Assembly (NCBI GenBank): GCA_014281115.1
Contig: JACONQ010000007.1
Location: 744,001-808,000, forward strand
DNA: 64,000 nucleotides
Direction of reading: 5' to 3'
Source of the DNA: Laburnicola sp. R22_1
Lineage: Eukaryota > Ascomycota > Dothideomycetes > Pleosporales > Didymosphaeriaceae
The position numbers were made by a program, and so were the translations under genes. Positions 35,379-47,865 of the stretch are shown piece after piece. The notes beneath the pieces are model-generated. The model saw nothing but the letters and a program-made list of their open reading frames with translations, did no database searches and was not told the DNA's origin. Each line of letters opens with the position of its first letter. Position 1 is the first letter of the stretch.

Positions 35379-35676
35379 GATAGTGTACATAGACATAGAT
35401 GTTTGGCAGACATATACACTGCGTGGTGTGGAGCTACCCTGGTACTAGGCTGGTAGTGGAATCCTGGCGATCGGGCCAGACGACGTCACACGTGGTCACA
35501 CTTGCACATTTGGCGATCTCCGGCACACCCTGCCTCGCATCCTCTCACTATCACTCCTACCTTCGCTTTCTCTGCCCTAGATGCTTTCTTCTACCTGAAT
35601 CAACGCCCCTCTCCCTAATTGACGGGCATCGTGGCCTCTGCATCGACCCCGACCGCAGCTCGGTCGCATCGTGCCA

Positions 35677-37802
35677 ATGCTCTCCCGGCAGGCCGGAGCT
35701 CTGTCGCGAGCTTCGCATGCCCCTTACAGCGCATCCCTCGCATGTCGGAGGCTTCCTAGAGCTTCGAACCCCCAAATCAGAGCGCCCTTCAGCAATGGCG
35801 GACCCACGACCCTCCTCAGGCGGCCGCAGCTTGGCGCAACTCTCCAGACGACGCGTCTGAACAAGCACGGCTCGGCGATACGACGATCCGTCTCCTCGAA
35901 GCCTCTCCCGTCTCCCTCGTCGCGACTAGCCAGGTTCGCATGGAGAACAGCAGCCGCAATCGGGCTCTTCGTCGCTATGAGCGGCGGGCTCGTGGTCGCC
36001 TTCTTCATCTACGACGCGTCGACGTACAAGGAGGAGCCGGAAACCTCCGATCTACCAGTCTCAGAGCTAGCCCTGAATCCGAGAAGAGGCGGGCCGAAAA
36101 ATCTTCCCATCGCGGACTACTTCGTTGACGATGACGACTGCGAGGAAATGAGGGCGAACAAGCACAAGCCGAAGCTGGTTGTTTTGGGCACGGGCTGGGG
36201 AAGCGTCGCGCTGTTGAAGCAGCTGAATCCGGACGACTACCATGTTACAGTCATATCACCATCGAATCACTTTTTGTTCACCCCGATGCTGCCCTCCGCG
36301 ACGGTCGGGACCTTGGAATTACGGTCGCTGGTCGAGCCAGTGCGAAGAATTGTCAAGAGTGTACATGGGCACTTTCTGAAGGCTAGGGCAGAAGATGTTG
36401 AATTCTCGGAGAAACTCGTCGAAGTGTCTGCGGATGGGCCGGATGGCCAGAAGCAGCATTTCTACGTACCATATGACAAGCTCGTTATTGGTGTCGGATC
36501 TGTGACCAACCCTCACGGCGTCAAGGGCCTCGAGCATTGCCACTTCCTCAAGGATATTAGTGACGCTCGTCTAATCCGTAACCAGGTCATTTCAAACCTG
36601 GAAAATGCCTGCTTACCGACAACTTCCGACGAGGAACGACGGCGCCTTTTATCCTTCGTAGTCTGTGGAGGAGGACCTACCGGGGTCGAGTTTGCGGCTG
36701 AGCTATTCGACATGCTCAACGAGGACCTCTGCAAGTTCTTCCCAAGGATATTGCGCAACGAGATCTCCGTTCATGTCATTCAGTCCCGTAGCCACATCCT
36801 AAATACGTACGATGAGGCTTTGTCCGAGTATGCGGAGAAACGCTTCTCTCACGATTCGGTCGATGTGCAGACGAACTCCCGCGTGAAAGAGGTGTTCCCG
36901 GACAAGCTCACCTTCACACAAAAAGATGAAGACGGAAAGGTCATTGTCAAGGAAATACCTATGGGCTTCTGTCTCTGGTCCACTGGTGTCTCCCAAACCG
37001 ACTTCTGCAAGCGATTGGCAAAGAAGCTAGAAGGCCAGGACAACAAGTACGCCCTCGAGACCGACTCGCATCTCCGCCTAGCTGGTGCGCCGCTGGGTGA
37101 CGTCTATGCCGTCGGCGACTGCGCTACCGTGCAAAACAACGTCAGCGATAACATCGTCAGCTTTTTGCGCACGACCGCCTGGGAGAAGGGCAAAGATCCC
37201 GAGAAATTGCATCTCTCGTACGCCGATTGGTGCGGGATCGCAAAACGTGTCAAGCAGCGCTTCCCGCAAGCCGCCGACCACCTCCGCCGCCTCGACAAGC
37301 TCTTCGCCGAATACGACAAGGACAGCTCAGGGACCCTCGATTTCGGCGAGCTTAGAGAGCTCCTCGTGCAGATCGACTCCAAGCTGACCTCACTCCCTGC
37401 AACGGCCCAACGCGCCCACCAACAAGGCCAATACCTTGGCCGCAAGTTCAACAAGATTGCGCAGGCGGCGCCAGGGATGCAGCTTAATCAGGTGGAATAC
37501 GGCGACCTGGATGATGTCGTGTACAAGGCGTTCGAGTACAAGCATCTAGGTAGCCTAGCGTATATTGGCAACGCGGCCATCTTTGACATCAACGGGTTTG
37601 GGCTGAGCGGTGGGCTGCTGGCAGTGTACCTCTGGCGGGGAGTGTATTTTGCGCAGAGTGTGAGTTTCAGGACGAGGTGTTTGCTGGCGATGGATTGGAC
37701 GAAGAGGGCCATCTTTGGGAGAGGTGAGTACCATGGTTATCTTGACAAGTATGGTTTGAACTGGTTTGCTAACGCTTTTTTGCAGATTTGATGAACTTTT
37801 AA
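35677..37802 (+). CDS. External alternative NADH dehydrogenase with EF-hand (type II, calcium-binding)
   Basis: Two exons, 35677-37723 and a 17-nt exon 37786-37802, give 687 residues. It oxidises cytosolic NADH at the mitochondrial inner membrane without pumping protons. An N-terminal targeting region rich in Arg and Ser (MLSRQAGALSRASHAPYSA) and one span (TAAAIGLFVAMSGGLVVAFF, about residues 90-112) precede two dinucleotide folds: VVLGTGWGSVALL (FAD) and VVCGGGPTGVEFAAEL (NADH). An EF-hand insert, EYDKDSSGTLDFGEL (about 545), marks the calcium-dependent class, as in Neurospora NDE1. The last exon supplies DLMNF, the usual C-terminus. The ATG at 35677 is chosen over the frame's earlier GTG. 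Confidence 0.95.
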
Positions 37803-40211
37803 GCGTGCGTGAGATTGGTGGGGGTCGAGTGGGTGAGCGGCTCCTTGCTTTCCTTTCGGTGTACGACTTTAGCGTGGTGTCGGGAAATCGACATAGGCGG
37901 CAGATGCGTATGGAGGAGAGGCAGAAAGAGAGGACGACGGCATTGTCTAGGCGGAGGAGCTGAAGCGAGAGTGTCAGGCTGGGGGATGCGGCCGCAACAA
38001 GGCTGAAGCCTTGCATAGATCTTCGCGCCACACCCAACACAGGGCTACTAGCGACTTGCAGGTACAGCAGCAGGGCTTACAGGGTTATGTACCTACTCTC
38101 TAGGTATATTCTACCACAATGGCCGACTGCAATCGTGTGGCTGCACACTCCCTATCTTAAATCGGCCTTTAGAGCCTGCAACTATTCACGAGCCAAATTG
38201 GATCCAGCACCTTCCTCCACACTCTCACCGGACAACATGGCCATGACATCTCCATCTTCTTACTAAAGCTGAATGGCGCTACTCTTTATGGGAACATGAG
38301 TGGTGGCCACCACTTCGCGTCCACGTGTCTTGGCTGCAAGTCCGGTTCAGCTGAGGTCCCACGCTGCGAACTGAGACATAGCTAATATTACAAGAAATGA
38401 AACATGCTAATGCTCAAGCCGGAGCTGCCGGATTAGTCGAGCATTTGTTGAACCAATATTTGTTGAACCAATGGCTGGAAACCAACAGTCTTCCACCCAT
38501 ATGATAACCGATCTCTCCTGAGCGGTGCGCTCAGCACGAATTTAACTTTCATGCCCCTTAAGTTAGCCAGACGCGGTCCTTACAAGCACAGCTAAATATA
38601 GAATCACTTTTCCCCGTGCTTACCTGGCTGAAGGTGGTTAATCACGCCATGTGGTTGGGCTCAACAACTTTCACGAGCCATCCAGAAGCAAAGTGCTCAA
38701 AACATTGGTGGCTTAGACGCCGCAAAGAATCCGTATCTTCGGCAAAGTCGCTTGGTACAAAGAATAACGCAGTAATAATTACAGATCAGTAAGTATCACA
38801 TGAAGTGGATAGGTCTGAGAACCTGGCTACAACCATGGTCCCAAATTCGCGAGAGGGGCCGCATTCCGCCGAGTCGGTGTGCCAGGGACCCCACCAGTGG
38901 TTGGCTGTGGCTGAGTGCTGTTTGGGATAGATTAAGTTCCGATTCTCGTGTAAAGTGAGGCACTGCTCTTAGCGGTCCCGTAGCCTGTTCCGCACTTCAG
39001 CCAATAAAGCTTGTCAATTCTAGAATTTGTTTTGAGGGCCAATCGGTTCACTTCCTCGGAGCCGCATCCCTAGTTTCTCAGCCCCGCATGCCTGATTCGC
39101 TCCGGGTTACATTTACACAGGTACTTCCAGCTGCGTATGGTGATCTGTTAAAAGTTTATATTTTTACAACCTCAGGTCTGGCCTCTCGAATATTGATTCC
39201 CACTATTGGCCCTAGTCCTCACGAATAATTTGTTGAAGTCGAATGAACATATACCGATTATTCTGCTAAAGCTGAATAATAGGTACCTATGGTATTTTCA
39301 GGTCACACCACTCCATGACCTCTTCACTTCAGCTTAACACCTCCACCAAGCTAAAATCATCGGAAAATAGCATCCCATCGCACATCGCACTGCCCTTGCG
39401 TCTAGATTTCGCGATTGGAGAGCTCGACCGAATTGAGCTGAGATCTCGCGCATAGCTAGCTTCAAGGCAACTGTTCCTTCGCCAATAATTAGTAAAAGAA
39501 TCTATTGCTGGAGAGCTTTGTGGGGTTGCTCGTATATAGATTACCGCTATTTTTCTTGGTGCTGCTCGTGGTGAGCGCTAAGCAAATGTACCTAAGGTAG
39601 GCGTGAGTTCATTCGGTTTGTTTCAGGTTCTGGATACGAGTAGCAAAACGAACGGCAAGCTAAAGCATTCAGCTCCACCCCAATCGAGATATGGTAAACG
39701 ACCGTTTCTCCACGGCTTCTAAGTGTACGTGCGTGGCGGAAAACTCCGTCTACAGCCTTTATCGTCTAGCAAGGATCAAGCGCCGTGCAATTCCACATGC
39801 TGCCATAGATGACAGGACACGATCGTCGAAATCATGTGACATACCACTTCAGAAGAACTTGAGTCCACTCATATGAGATAATGGCCCTCAGACGGGGCAA
39901 TGCCACGCAGGCTGTGCCGTCGTATTGGGCGTGCGCCATTGGACCACGTCGTGAAAGGGACTTCGGGAAGCAGCATATCGCAGACGAGAGACAGCGCCAT
40001 AGAAGAGCTCAGCTGTTTTTATTAGAACATGTGCCTTAATTACGTCCCAAGAAGACAACAGAAGGCTGAGAGGAAGGAGTATAAGAAGAGTCTTGATCTG
40101 CCGCTACAGACCATCATCAGCACTTGCAATCGCAGCAGTTCAGTCAAACAACAGTTTTTACTATACAAAGTTCTTTCTACCTACAAACCTTCCAGCCAAC
40201 CTCCAATCAAG
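37803..40211. other. 2.4 kb gene-free region
   Basis: No open frame above 70 codons resembles a protein. Composition is mixed with AT-rich patches near 39150-39300. The final 200 bp upstream of 40212 contain the promoter and 5' leader of the DUF4360 gene, with TATAAG near 40079-40084. Confidence 0.45.
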
Positions 40212-41031
40212 ATGCTCTTCCTTCACACCGCAATCGCTGCCCTTGTTGCCCTTGCGGCTGCTACTCCGGTAGCGGTTGCACCCATCGAGGAACGAGACGA
40301 GAAGCCGAACCCGAACGAAGTCTCCATTGCCTGTAAGTCCCCAATGTCTGCATCACAACTTTCGACTTCACACAAGCCATCGAGCCTTATCTACCCCCTT
40401 CCCTCGTTTCTATGTTCCCGGCCTACAAAAAATGAAGACTAATGCATTACCTAGCTGTCTCTTGGGCCGGTACTGGCTGCCCACCCGGCAGTGTCAGCGC
40501 CGATCTCGGCGAGGCAGCTACACTCCTCTCCCTCTCTTTCAGCCAATACATTGCCACGACAGGCAAACACGTCCCGTCTTTCGAAGCGCGCAAGAACTGC
40601 AATGTGCGCGTCAAGCTGCACTATCCGCAGGGCTTCACCTACACCGTTGCCACGACGGATTACAGGGGCCATGCACAGATCCCGAAAAAGTGCAAGGGCG
40701 TCCTCAGCGCAAACTACTTCTTTGGCGGCCAGCAGCAGTCGGTGAGTTTTCCTTGCGAGCATCAATATATAGATTCACCCGGCACTAATGCAATGCAATG
40801 CAGGCCAAGGCCGAGCATGTCTTCTGGCCCGTCCAGGACAAGGATTTCCTTGTCTCTACCGAAGTGGGTGTTGCTTCTCTTGTTTGGGCGAAGTGTGGCG
40901 TGACCGGCGGACCTCTCTTCAACATCAACTCCGTTGCTCAGCTCTACTGCAAGAAGGATGCCTACCTTCAGCTGGATACCCAAGATACAAAGTTCAACAT
41001 GAAGTTCCACATCCAGTGGAAGAAGTGCTGA
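40212..41031 (+). CDS. Secreted DUF4360 protein
   Basis: Three exons, 40212-40332, 40455-40741 and 40804-41031, give 211 residues. A signal peptide (MLFLHTAIAALVALAAATPV) is followed by a short acidic pro-like segment. The mature domain has all the usual landmarks of DUF4360: SWAGTGCPPGSVSADL, FSQYIATTGK, RKNCNVRVKLHYPQGFTY, DYRGHAQI, NYFFGGQQQ, a central W-x-C pair (VWAKC), NINSVAQLY and the terminal WKKC. The even set of Cys suggests disulfides. Function is unknown; such proteins are small, abundant and extracellular in many filamentous fungi. The last intron ends in repeated TGCAA units before its AG. Confidence 0.92.
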
Positions 41032-41957
41032 ACTAGACCACTCCAAGTCTAGGAAGCAGATGGGTGCGATGAAGGAGCAGTATTGGGTGGTGGACGAGCC
41101 AATGGCATGGATAATGAGGTGTTGGAGACGAGAGTTGTTCTTGCTTGTTGGTTGTGCTTTTTGCAATTTGGCTTATGATCTTCTGTGCCCACTCTTACGC
41201 TCCTTTCACCGAACTTGTTTTTAGCTGTTAGTTTAGGAAACTTTGCTCGAGAAATCATACTATCTTTTTGCCTGGAAAGATCTAGTTCCGCGTACCGCTA
41301 AACAACGCTAACCTAATTAGAGGGCGCGTTGGTTAAATTCAGCCTACAGGCCGCCGTTACGCCATTGGCTTACAAAACGAGGACTTTGCCTATAATTCTA
41401 GAGTCTTTACGAGAGTAACGGCTCCTCTTACATACTGGAAAACCTACTCTAATAGAAAATACGGGGGTACTTTGACTTTAAGTAACTATAACTTTCTATA
41501 TATATATATATTAAAGCCTTACTATACTGTATTTTACCTAACCAGAAGCGTACCAAGTGCAAGAAAGGAGGTGTGCTTACCCAAAATATTTAGAGGGAGC
41601 AACGGGTGAAATTCTGCCTTAAAATTATTATGGCAGGCGCCAAAGGCATTCCTTTATTTATTAAGTTAAGGGCTCTAGCTAACTATATGTGTGTTTGAAT
41701 AAAATAAGCTTTGACATATAGGCTAAGAGATCGCCCTCCCGCAACGAGGAGTCTAGAAGGACATAGAAAAAGTCTTAGCAGAGAATAGACAGGCAAAGCA
41801 CTCCCCATCCCAAACTCCAGCACACCTCCCTACCCTATCCCTAATACCTCACAGTCCACCCCCCGCCCACCCCCGGCTCCGCATCCCGCACAGCACGCCG
41901 TCCAAACCGCTTCACCAAGCCCAATCTATCTCTACATAAACACAACCTCGACATCCT
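41032..41957. other. 3' flank and AT-rich block
   Basis: From about 41270 to 41760 the DNA is AT-rich, with a short (TA)n run at 41497-41511, and holds no protein-like frame. It is one side of an AT-rich pair that encloses the phosphatase pseudogene. Confidence 0.5.
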
Positions 41958-42502
41958 TCAGCTCCCTTCTTTGATCCCCTCCAAAAGCCTCCGCACAGCC
42001 TCTTTATCATGCACATGCACCCCACACTCCCCAAACAACTCCGCATACTCCTGCTGCCCCACACGTGGACAACACTTCTCCTTCACCCCCTCCTTCCCCC
42101 CATACTCCTCTTCCTCCATCACCCACCATCCCCACACCGCCTACGCGCTGCACAACCACCGGATAAATCTGCGCATGCTTCCCGCCAAAAAGCGCGCTAT
42201 CCAACCCTAGAACTTCCAGCACGCGCCTGCTCATCCCCATGTGGCTTGTTATGCTCACATACGTTGCGTCTGTGTCGGTGGCGATGGCGTCGAGGACGGT
42301 GCGCACGCGGGCGCGCATCGCGGGGGACGTTTCTCGCGTCCAGTTGAGGCGGTGGGCGAGCCAGAGAGTATTGCAGACGGGGAGGGAGGAGGTGCCTTGG
42401 AAGGCGATGGCAGCGCAAGGGGGCGTGGATAGGAAGGCGAGGAAGCGGGTGAGGGGGTGGTGGAGGACCCAGGGGGAGGAGTGTTTGCGCTCGGAGAGGG
42501 CC
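41958..42502 (-). pseudogene. Truncated, frameshifted histidine-phosphatase (phosphoglycerate-mutase-like) fragment
   Basis: Reading from an AG acceptor-like site at about 42503, the minus strand encodes a coding-like stretch: LSERKHSSPWVLHHPLTRFL, TSSLPVCNTLWLAHRLNWTR, RTVLDAIATDTDATYVSITS, then HMGMSRRVLEVLG. The last holds the second catalytic His of the family (SITSHMGMSRR). After QIYPVVVQRV a shift to another frame is needed to read on through VGQQEYAELFGECGVHVHDK to a stop at 41958. The N-terminal RHG motif is absent; the DNA upstream is AT-rich and unrelated. It is therefore a 5'-truncated relic. A retained upstream exon outside my recognition is the alternative. Confidence 0.5.
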
Positions 42503-43528
42503 TGTCCTGGTTAGCCCCTGCACTACCGCATAACATAACCCAACCCCCATACAAATACAAAGTCTCCATAGATAAAATTTGCATTTGCATGAGTTACTCT
42601 GCTAAGAATCAAAAAGAGGAATTCCGGAAGGGTTTCGTGCCCAACGTTATATGCTTACGTACTCTATAATTAGTTGTCAGGCTAGGACCACATCGTATGG
42701 CTAGAAACTAGTCATAGGTCATCATATCCGCCTGCTTCTAAGCTTAGATTATCATCTACGCAAACCTGAATAAAGTTATCCCGAGGCCTTATAATTATCC
42801 CATGCCTGCTTATACGCTAAGTCAACCGACATGTCACATGCGGAGGAAGCTCCTAGGGTTCAGCGCGACATAATATACATATGCCAACTTTGTAGTTAAT
42901 ATGTCAAGTATCACGATTGAATGCGTGACGGAGAGAAATTCGCTCGCTTTTGTTGTGCTGCGCTACTATAGTTGGTCTAAGTTACTTCAACAACGTAACG
43001 CTAAAGAGTCAGAAAAAAAAAGCCTTATTTTAATCAAGATAACCCAACTATTGAATGTGAGGCAGGATAGTAGAATTAAATTAAACAATTAAACAGCGGC
43101 TTCATTAGAAAGCGTCACAGGATCTGGTGGACCATGCGAGTGACGGTAAGATCTTACTACTTGCCATAATTAAAATCGCAACATTTAGAATCATGCAAGA
43201 TTAATTGCTTGTGGTACCCTAGATGTTCGTTAGGTAGAGCTGCCTAATGCGACCTGTGTGTTCAAAGTAAAGATACGGAGTTTCCAGCTTGGCCACGTGT
43301 GTAGTGCACCATGTGTCTGTGGTGTATGGCGCATTTACTTGAAAAACCATTGTGTGGGAGATACTTGGGGCAGAAGATCAAGTTGAAGACAAGTAACCGA
43401 AGTGATATTGGCAATACTCCAAACAATGCAATGCAATGCAATGCAATCCAATCGCTAACTCCATGGTATCAATACACCAAAATTCAAAAAATCTTAATCA
43501 TAATCCCATCATAATAACCCTCTACCCT
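42503..43528. other. AT-rich gene-free DNA
   Basis: AT-rich, with only short frames of Lys/Ile/Asn-rich composition. It looks like the other side of the AT-rich pair flanking the phosphatase relic. The pentamer repeat at 43424-43448 lies near its right end. Confidence 0.5.
43424..43448. repeat. CAATG pentamer microsatellite, five units
   Basis: Four perfect CAATG units and one CAATC. The same unit occurs three times at the 3' end of the last intron of the DUF4360 gene near 40788-40802. Confidence 0.7.
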
Positions 43529-46500
43529 CTATCCCCTCCCAAATCCAACCCCATCCATAAACCCCCCTTCTCCCCCGCTTCTCCCGGTTCCAAAACCAGG
43601 CCCTTCGAAATCCAACTCCAACCTATACCCGTTCCCACCCTGTCTATCCTTCGCCCCGTACCCCTCCCCATAGCTCGGCAGATCCATCTGGTACTCCTGC
43701 GCCAGCTTCGCCGAGTCGTGCGATGCAGTCGAGCTGGTTGATTCTTGGGATGTGGTGCGCTGATGGTTTGAGTTTTGGCGGTGGGGGAGGGAGGTGTGTT
43801 GTGGTTGTTGCGGTTGGGCGTGGTGGGAGGTGGAGAAGGGGATGTAGTGGGGTTGATGGGTGGTGGTGTTATCTTGTCTGAAAGTCGGAGCTGTGTAGAT
43901 TATGAAGTCGTTTTGGGGGCCTTGGTGGGAGTCGTGCTTTGTGTGGGGGATTCGGGGGGTGGGCGGGTTGGCTCCGAGGGGGTTGGGGGGGTGGAAGGAT
44001 GGGGGTTTTACGCCTGCTTTTAGGATGTTGGGTGGGGATGCACGACCTGAGGGGATTGGTGCGCTGTGTGTGGGATTTGGTTCCTGTGCTGGGGACAGAG
44101 GTGCTTGGTTCCGAATGGCCGGGAGGGGCTGTTGAGGTTTAGCGGGTGCTGTAGCTGGCTGCATTGGGGGCGTCATAGGCAGAGAGTACGCCTTGTAAGC
44201 TGGGGCTGGATCTTGCTTTGGCGATCGTTGTCGGCTGTCCAGAGCTGATATTGGGCCATTGTTCGGAGAAGGTTCTCTACTGCTCGCAGCTGAGGAGGGT
44301 GGTGAATAGTAAAGTTGATATTTCGTCATAGTAGCTGGTGAGCTCGTAGGCTGTGATGACGCGGACGGGCGAGAAGCAGTGCTCTCTGTTGGATGGCGCT
44401 GAGCGCCCCGAAATCCGATTGTTAGGCTTGAGGGGAGTGATTCGAAAGAAGAAGGCGCAGCAGCCGGTTTCGGAAGTTGGGCCGTGGGCTCAGGGCTTAA
44501 TGGTTGAATCGCAGCCGTGACAGGACGATAAGCAACAGGAGGGCTGACTGAGGAGTCCCTGTATGCTGGCATAGATGTGGAGTTTCTCGGCTCTTGAGGT
44601 GGACTGACCGGTGTTTTTGGTAAATTCTGGCACTCGTGATTCATAGGTTCAGAGGGTTGAATTGTGATGCTGTCAGGGGGAAGCTCGGCAATGAATTCGT
44701 TGGTTGGAATTGCTTGGGGTGCGGTTGCAACTTGCGGCGAAGTCGCATCAAGTTCGAAAACAGAGGCAGACGAGGCGTTCTGGGTGGGATGTTGACCACC
44801 ACGCACCACAGGGTGAATTTTCGCGGGCTGAGTGATGGGTTTCGATTGCTTTGGGTGGAGATCCTCGGAACCGACAATGGTCAAACCATTCGAACAAGTT
44901 TCGTCCTTGGTGCTATTTTCAGTAGGTAATATAAGCGCTGTGGCAGCGGTGTTTTGACCAGTGGGCAACATCGAAGTGCGGTAAGCGATGATCTTGTGTG
45001 CTGGATGCGTATATCCCACTACCTGCGGTTGGTCGCCCGGTTTTGAAGTAAAACCGTCATGTTTCGTCTGCGCTTTATGAAGTGCGTTTTCAGATGACGT
45101 TGTCGGCCTCGACTTTGCAGAAACGTCCACTGAACTTGAATCGGGACTGCCCTTTAGCGCAGGAACAGAGGCCTTGGAGTTGTGCGCAAAGACAGGAACA
45201 GCGTTTGTCGGTGCTCCATCTGTCAACGGCCAATGTTTATGCGACCGTACATCTGTCTGCTTGACATTTACGCGAGTTGGACTATGCGAGACCACTTGGG
45301 GCTTTGAACTGTGTGCCACATTGTGTAAGTTGATTGATTGCGCTTGGTACACCCTAATTCGCTGTTGGGAGTGCTCAGCATTGGCTGAATTCGAGCGGGC
45401 TGCATTGATATCAACTTTGGGGCTGACTTTTCGACCTTCGCTTGGTGTATTTGGCGCACTAGACGCGCGGTATCTTGAACGAGAGTCTCTTGGGGCCTCC
45501 GAAGTGACGCCTTTTGCAGGTGGATGCGCACCGACATGTGAATTCGTTTGCGTGGTAGTTGTGCCTGGTGCCGTCTTCAGTTTGGTGAGTGGGGGCGGCG
45601 GCTTGAGGAAAGCGGTTCCTTGCTGCATATCAATCTTCAGTGAAGGTGCAGATTTATGTGAGGGCATAGGTGGTCTTGAACCATTCGATGTTGGTTGTCC
45701 TTGAGATCCAGCCGGTGGCGTTAGAAACATTGACGGCGGAGGGTCTTTTCCAAGGAGAACGTGGTAACAAAGGCGCTGTTCCTCCATTGGTAATGTGGAG
45801 AAGAACGGTGTCCCGAGGAAGCTCTCTTGAACTTGTCGGGGGTTCAGCTGCCTACGGATTGCTTCAACCTCCTTGCCATATTTCCGACACAGGAATAACA
45901 GATCTTTCCTTGGGTCCCAGAGAAGATCCTGATTGCTGCAGAGGTGGAAGGTTGTTTTGATGAGGTACAGCATGTTTAAGCCTTTGATGCTAGTTGCTTT
46001 TCCGTCCAGGGTAATGTTTAGCGCAACTTGGTTGCTTCGTAGGACGTCGCTAGGTGGTGACCCATGTGAGCCTGGGTTCTGTCAGAACAGCTTCCTTCTA
46101 ATACAGGACGACTCTGTTACCTGGAGGTATCATTTCTACCTCAACATCCGCATTTTCCGTGCAACCAGAGTCCGTGAATCTTGGTCCGGTCGATACCAAC
46201 AGCTTCGAGGCGAACAGAGCATTCATTCCCTTTGGCAGCCGTACCCTGTCATGGTCAGCTTGCGTAATATAGTAGACCATCAAGCGCAGTACCGTGGATC
46301 AGTCTCCAACTTCATTTTGATGCGCTGGAAATCCTTGTCATCGTAGACGATATGTATATCAGGTATGTCCCGCCGCGACCCAAGACTGAGCATCGCCAGG
46401 CTCCCCAGAGCCGCCCAGTTCGTTTTCCGCGCATCGAAGAACTTGCGAATATAGTTGACTGCTGCAAGTAGGTTTGCCCTTGGTACGATTTTGTTGGCTT

Positions 46501-46564
46501 TGCCTTGGTTCCTCTTCCACCGGGTGTAGTCCTCCACGTCATAATAGTTGCCGTTTGCTCCCAT
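43529..46564 (-). CDS. Protein with possible nucleotidyltransferase-like N-terminus and long disordered tail
   Basis: Three exons, 46564-46293, 46245-46121 and 46071-43529, give 979 residues. I do not recognise a named family. Residues 1-230 look folded: YYDVEDYTRWKRNQGKANKI, LAAVNYIRKFFDARKTNWAA, then LGSLAMLSLGSRRDIPDIHI, later ENADVEVEMIPPG and LNMLYLIKTTFHLCSNQDLL, WDPRKDLLFLCRKYG. A Gly-Ser followed by D-x-D/H-I and a later D-V-E-V is the general layout of the nucleotidyltransferase fold, so such a fold is a guess. The remaining 750 residues are Pro/Ser/Gln/Thr-rich and disordered, ending in a Gly-rich tail (GPGFGTGRSGGEGGFMDGVG). The start MGANGNYYDVEDYTRW is preferred over an in-frame upstream hydrophobic extension. 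Confidence 0.8.
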
Positions 46565-47515
46565 GTTGAGCGTCGACAGGATGAGACGGTCAAGCAAAAA
46601 AAAAAGAAACGACGAAGCGTGCACGCATTAGGTGAGTTGAATCTCAGTGAGGCATTATAAGTGGATTTAGCTTCAGGTGGATGATGATTGATTTCGAAAG
46701 ATGAGCTGAGAGGAAGAGAGGTTGGGTTGGCGCAGCTGCGCCTTCGAGGTCAGGACGCCGATGCCGATACATCTGTCAGGCTCACCATGGGTCAATCTCA
46801 AACCGCGCCCAGCAGATCTCTCTTCCGGCAAACAAACAAGTAAGCGGTGGTCATTGGCCGGATAGTGAGCAGCCGTAGGACGGAGCGAAGCGCAGTGCAG
46901 GGCCTGACGGGATGCCGGCGTGGCAGCGAACTCGGCGAAGCGCGACAAAAGCATTTTGATTCGTAGTTCCACTTGCGCGTCTCTGCAATTGGAATCTGGG
47001 TTGCCGGAACGGCAGTCTGTTGGATCGGGTGGACCAGCGTGTGAGGCTGAGGTGCTTATAATTAGCGCAGAATACCTGTGCTGCGGTCGGCGGCTGGCTG
47101 ACTGCCGCAGCTTCTGAGTCAGCTTGCTTGACCATCCGGTCTGCACGTTGCCGATGAAAAGCTTGATCTTTACTATCTATACAGCGATTTTATGGAACAT
47201 TTACTCAAGTGGACTCATGTCTTGTTGGATACTGCTCCACGACTGTCGTGGTGGTGGATGGTTGGGTAATTGCGTAGATGACGTTCTCCGAATTCCGTTA
47301 GGTTCTGAGACATGTTCAACGCCGCTTGTCAGCGGAGCGCACATTCATATACGGACAATTTCGGACAGTGGGCACACAGTTGTATGCCTAAAGTCATCTT
47401 TTCCCAGTAGTGCGATTCAAAATGCCCCCCGTGTTACATAGAGATGATCCAAGTCGACGAAAGTGATGCCGAAGCCACAATGACGCTGCCAGAACGCCGT
47501 TTTCCCCCATAACCT
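46565..47515. other. Gene-free spacer
   Basis: 951 bp between the start of the disordered-tail gene and the end of the 55-residue gene. Frames here are Arg/Ser/Ala-rich on both strands with no motif. The promoter of the left gene must lie at its left end. Confidence 0.45.
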
Positions 47516-47865
47516 TATATCCCGCCACCTGGAGACTTGTTAGCGATTTCGTGTATGTACGACTCCGATGCGCATCGTCCGTCCCCTCGGTGACTTTCTC
47601 TACTATAGCGGGCCAGGAGGATGCGGGATGTGCACTCACCCGATCGATCCACAGTGACACTGTAGTCGCCAGTAGCCCTGTCCCGTTGCTTCGCAGCTGA
47701 TGCCCTCGATTTCAACGCCATGTATCCTCCACCTAGCGACAAGACGGAGAAGAGGGCGAAGTTGCGAGGTCTGCACTGAATATTAGTACGGCGTGCAGAA
47801 AGCGGAGAAGGGCCAGGAGCGTAAGAGGAAAAAGCAGCTTACGTGAAGATCCTGGAGTAAGCCAT
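47516..47865 (-). CDS. 55-residue single-span protein, probably mitochondrial, unknown function
   Basis: Three exons, 47865-47843, 47770-47640 and 47529-47516, give 55 residues. The protein is MAYSRIFTPRNFALFSVLSL, GGGYMALKSRASAAKQRDRA, TGDYSVTVDRSGGGI. A short basic N-terminus, one hydrophobic span (FALFSVLSLGGGYMAL) and a polar tail ending in RSGGGI suggest an inner-membrane-type microprotein. All three splice junctions have good sites (TACTAAT branch before exon 2) and the phases agree; the last exon encodes only the end GGGI. I believe similar small proteins with an RSGGGI-like end are widespread in filamentous ascomycetes, but I cannot name one. It is divergent from ESF1. Confidence 0.72.
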
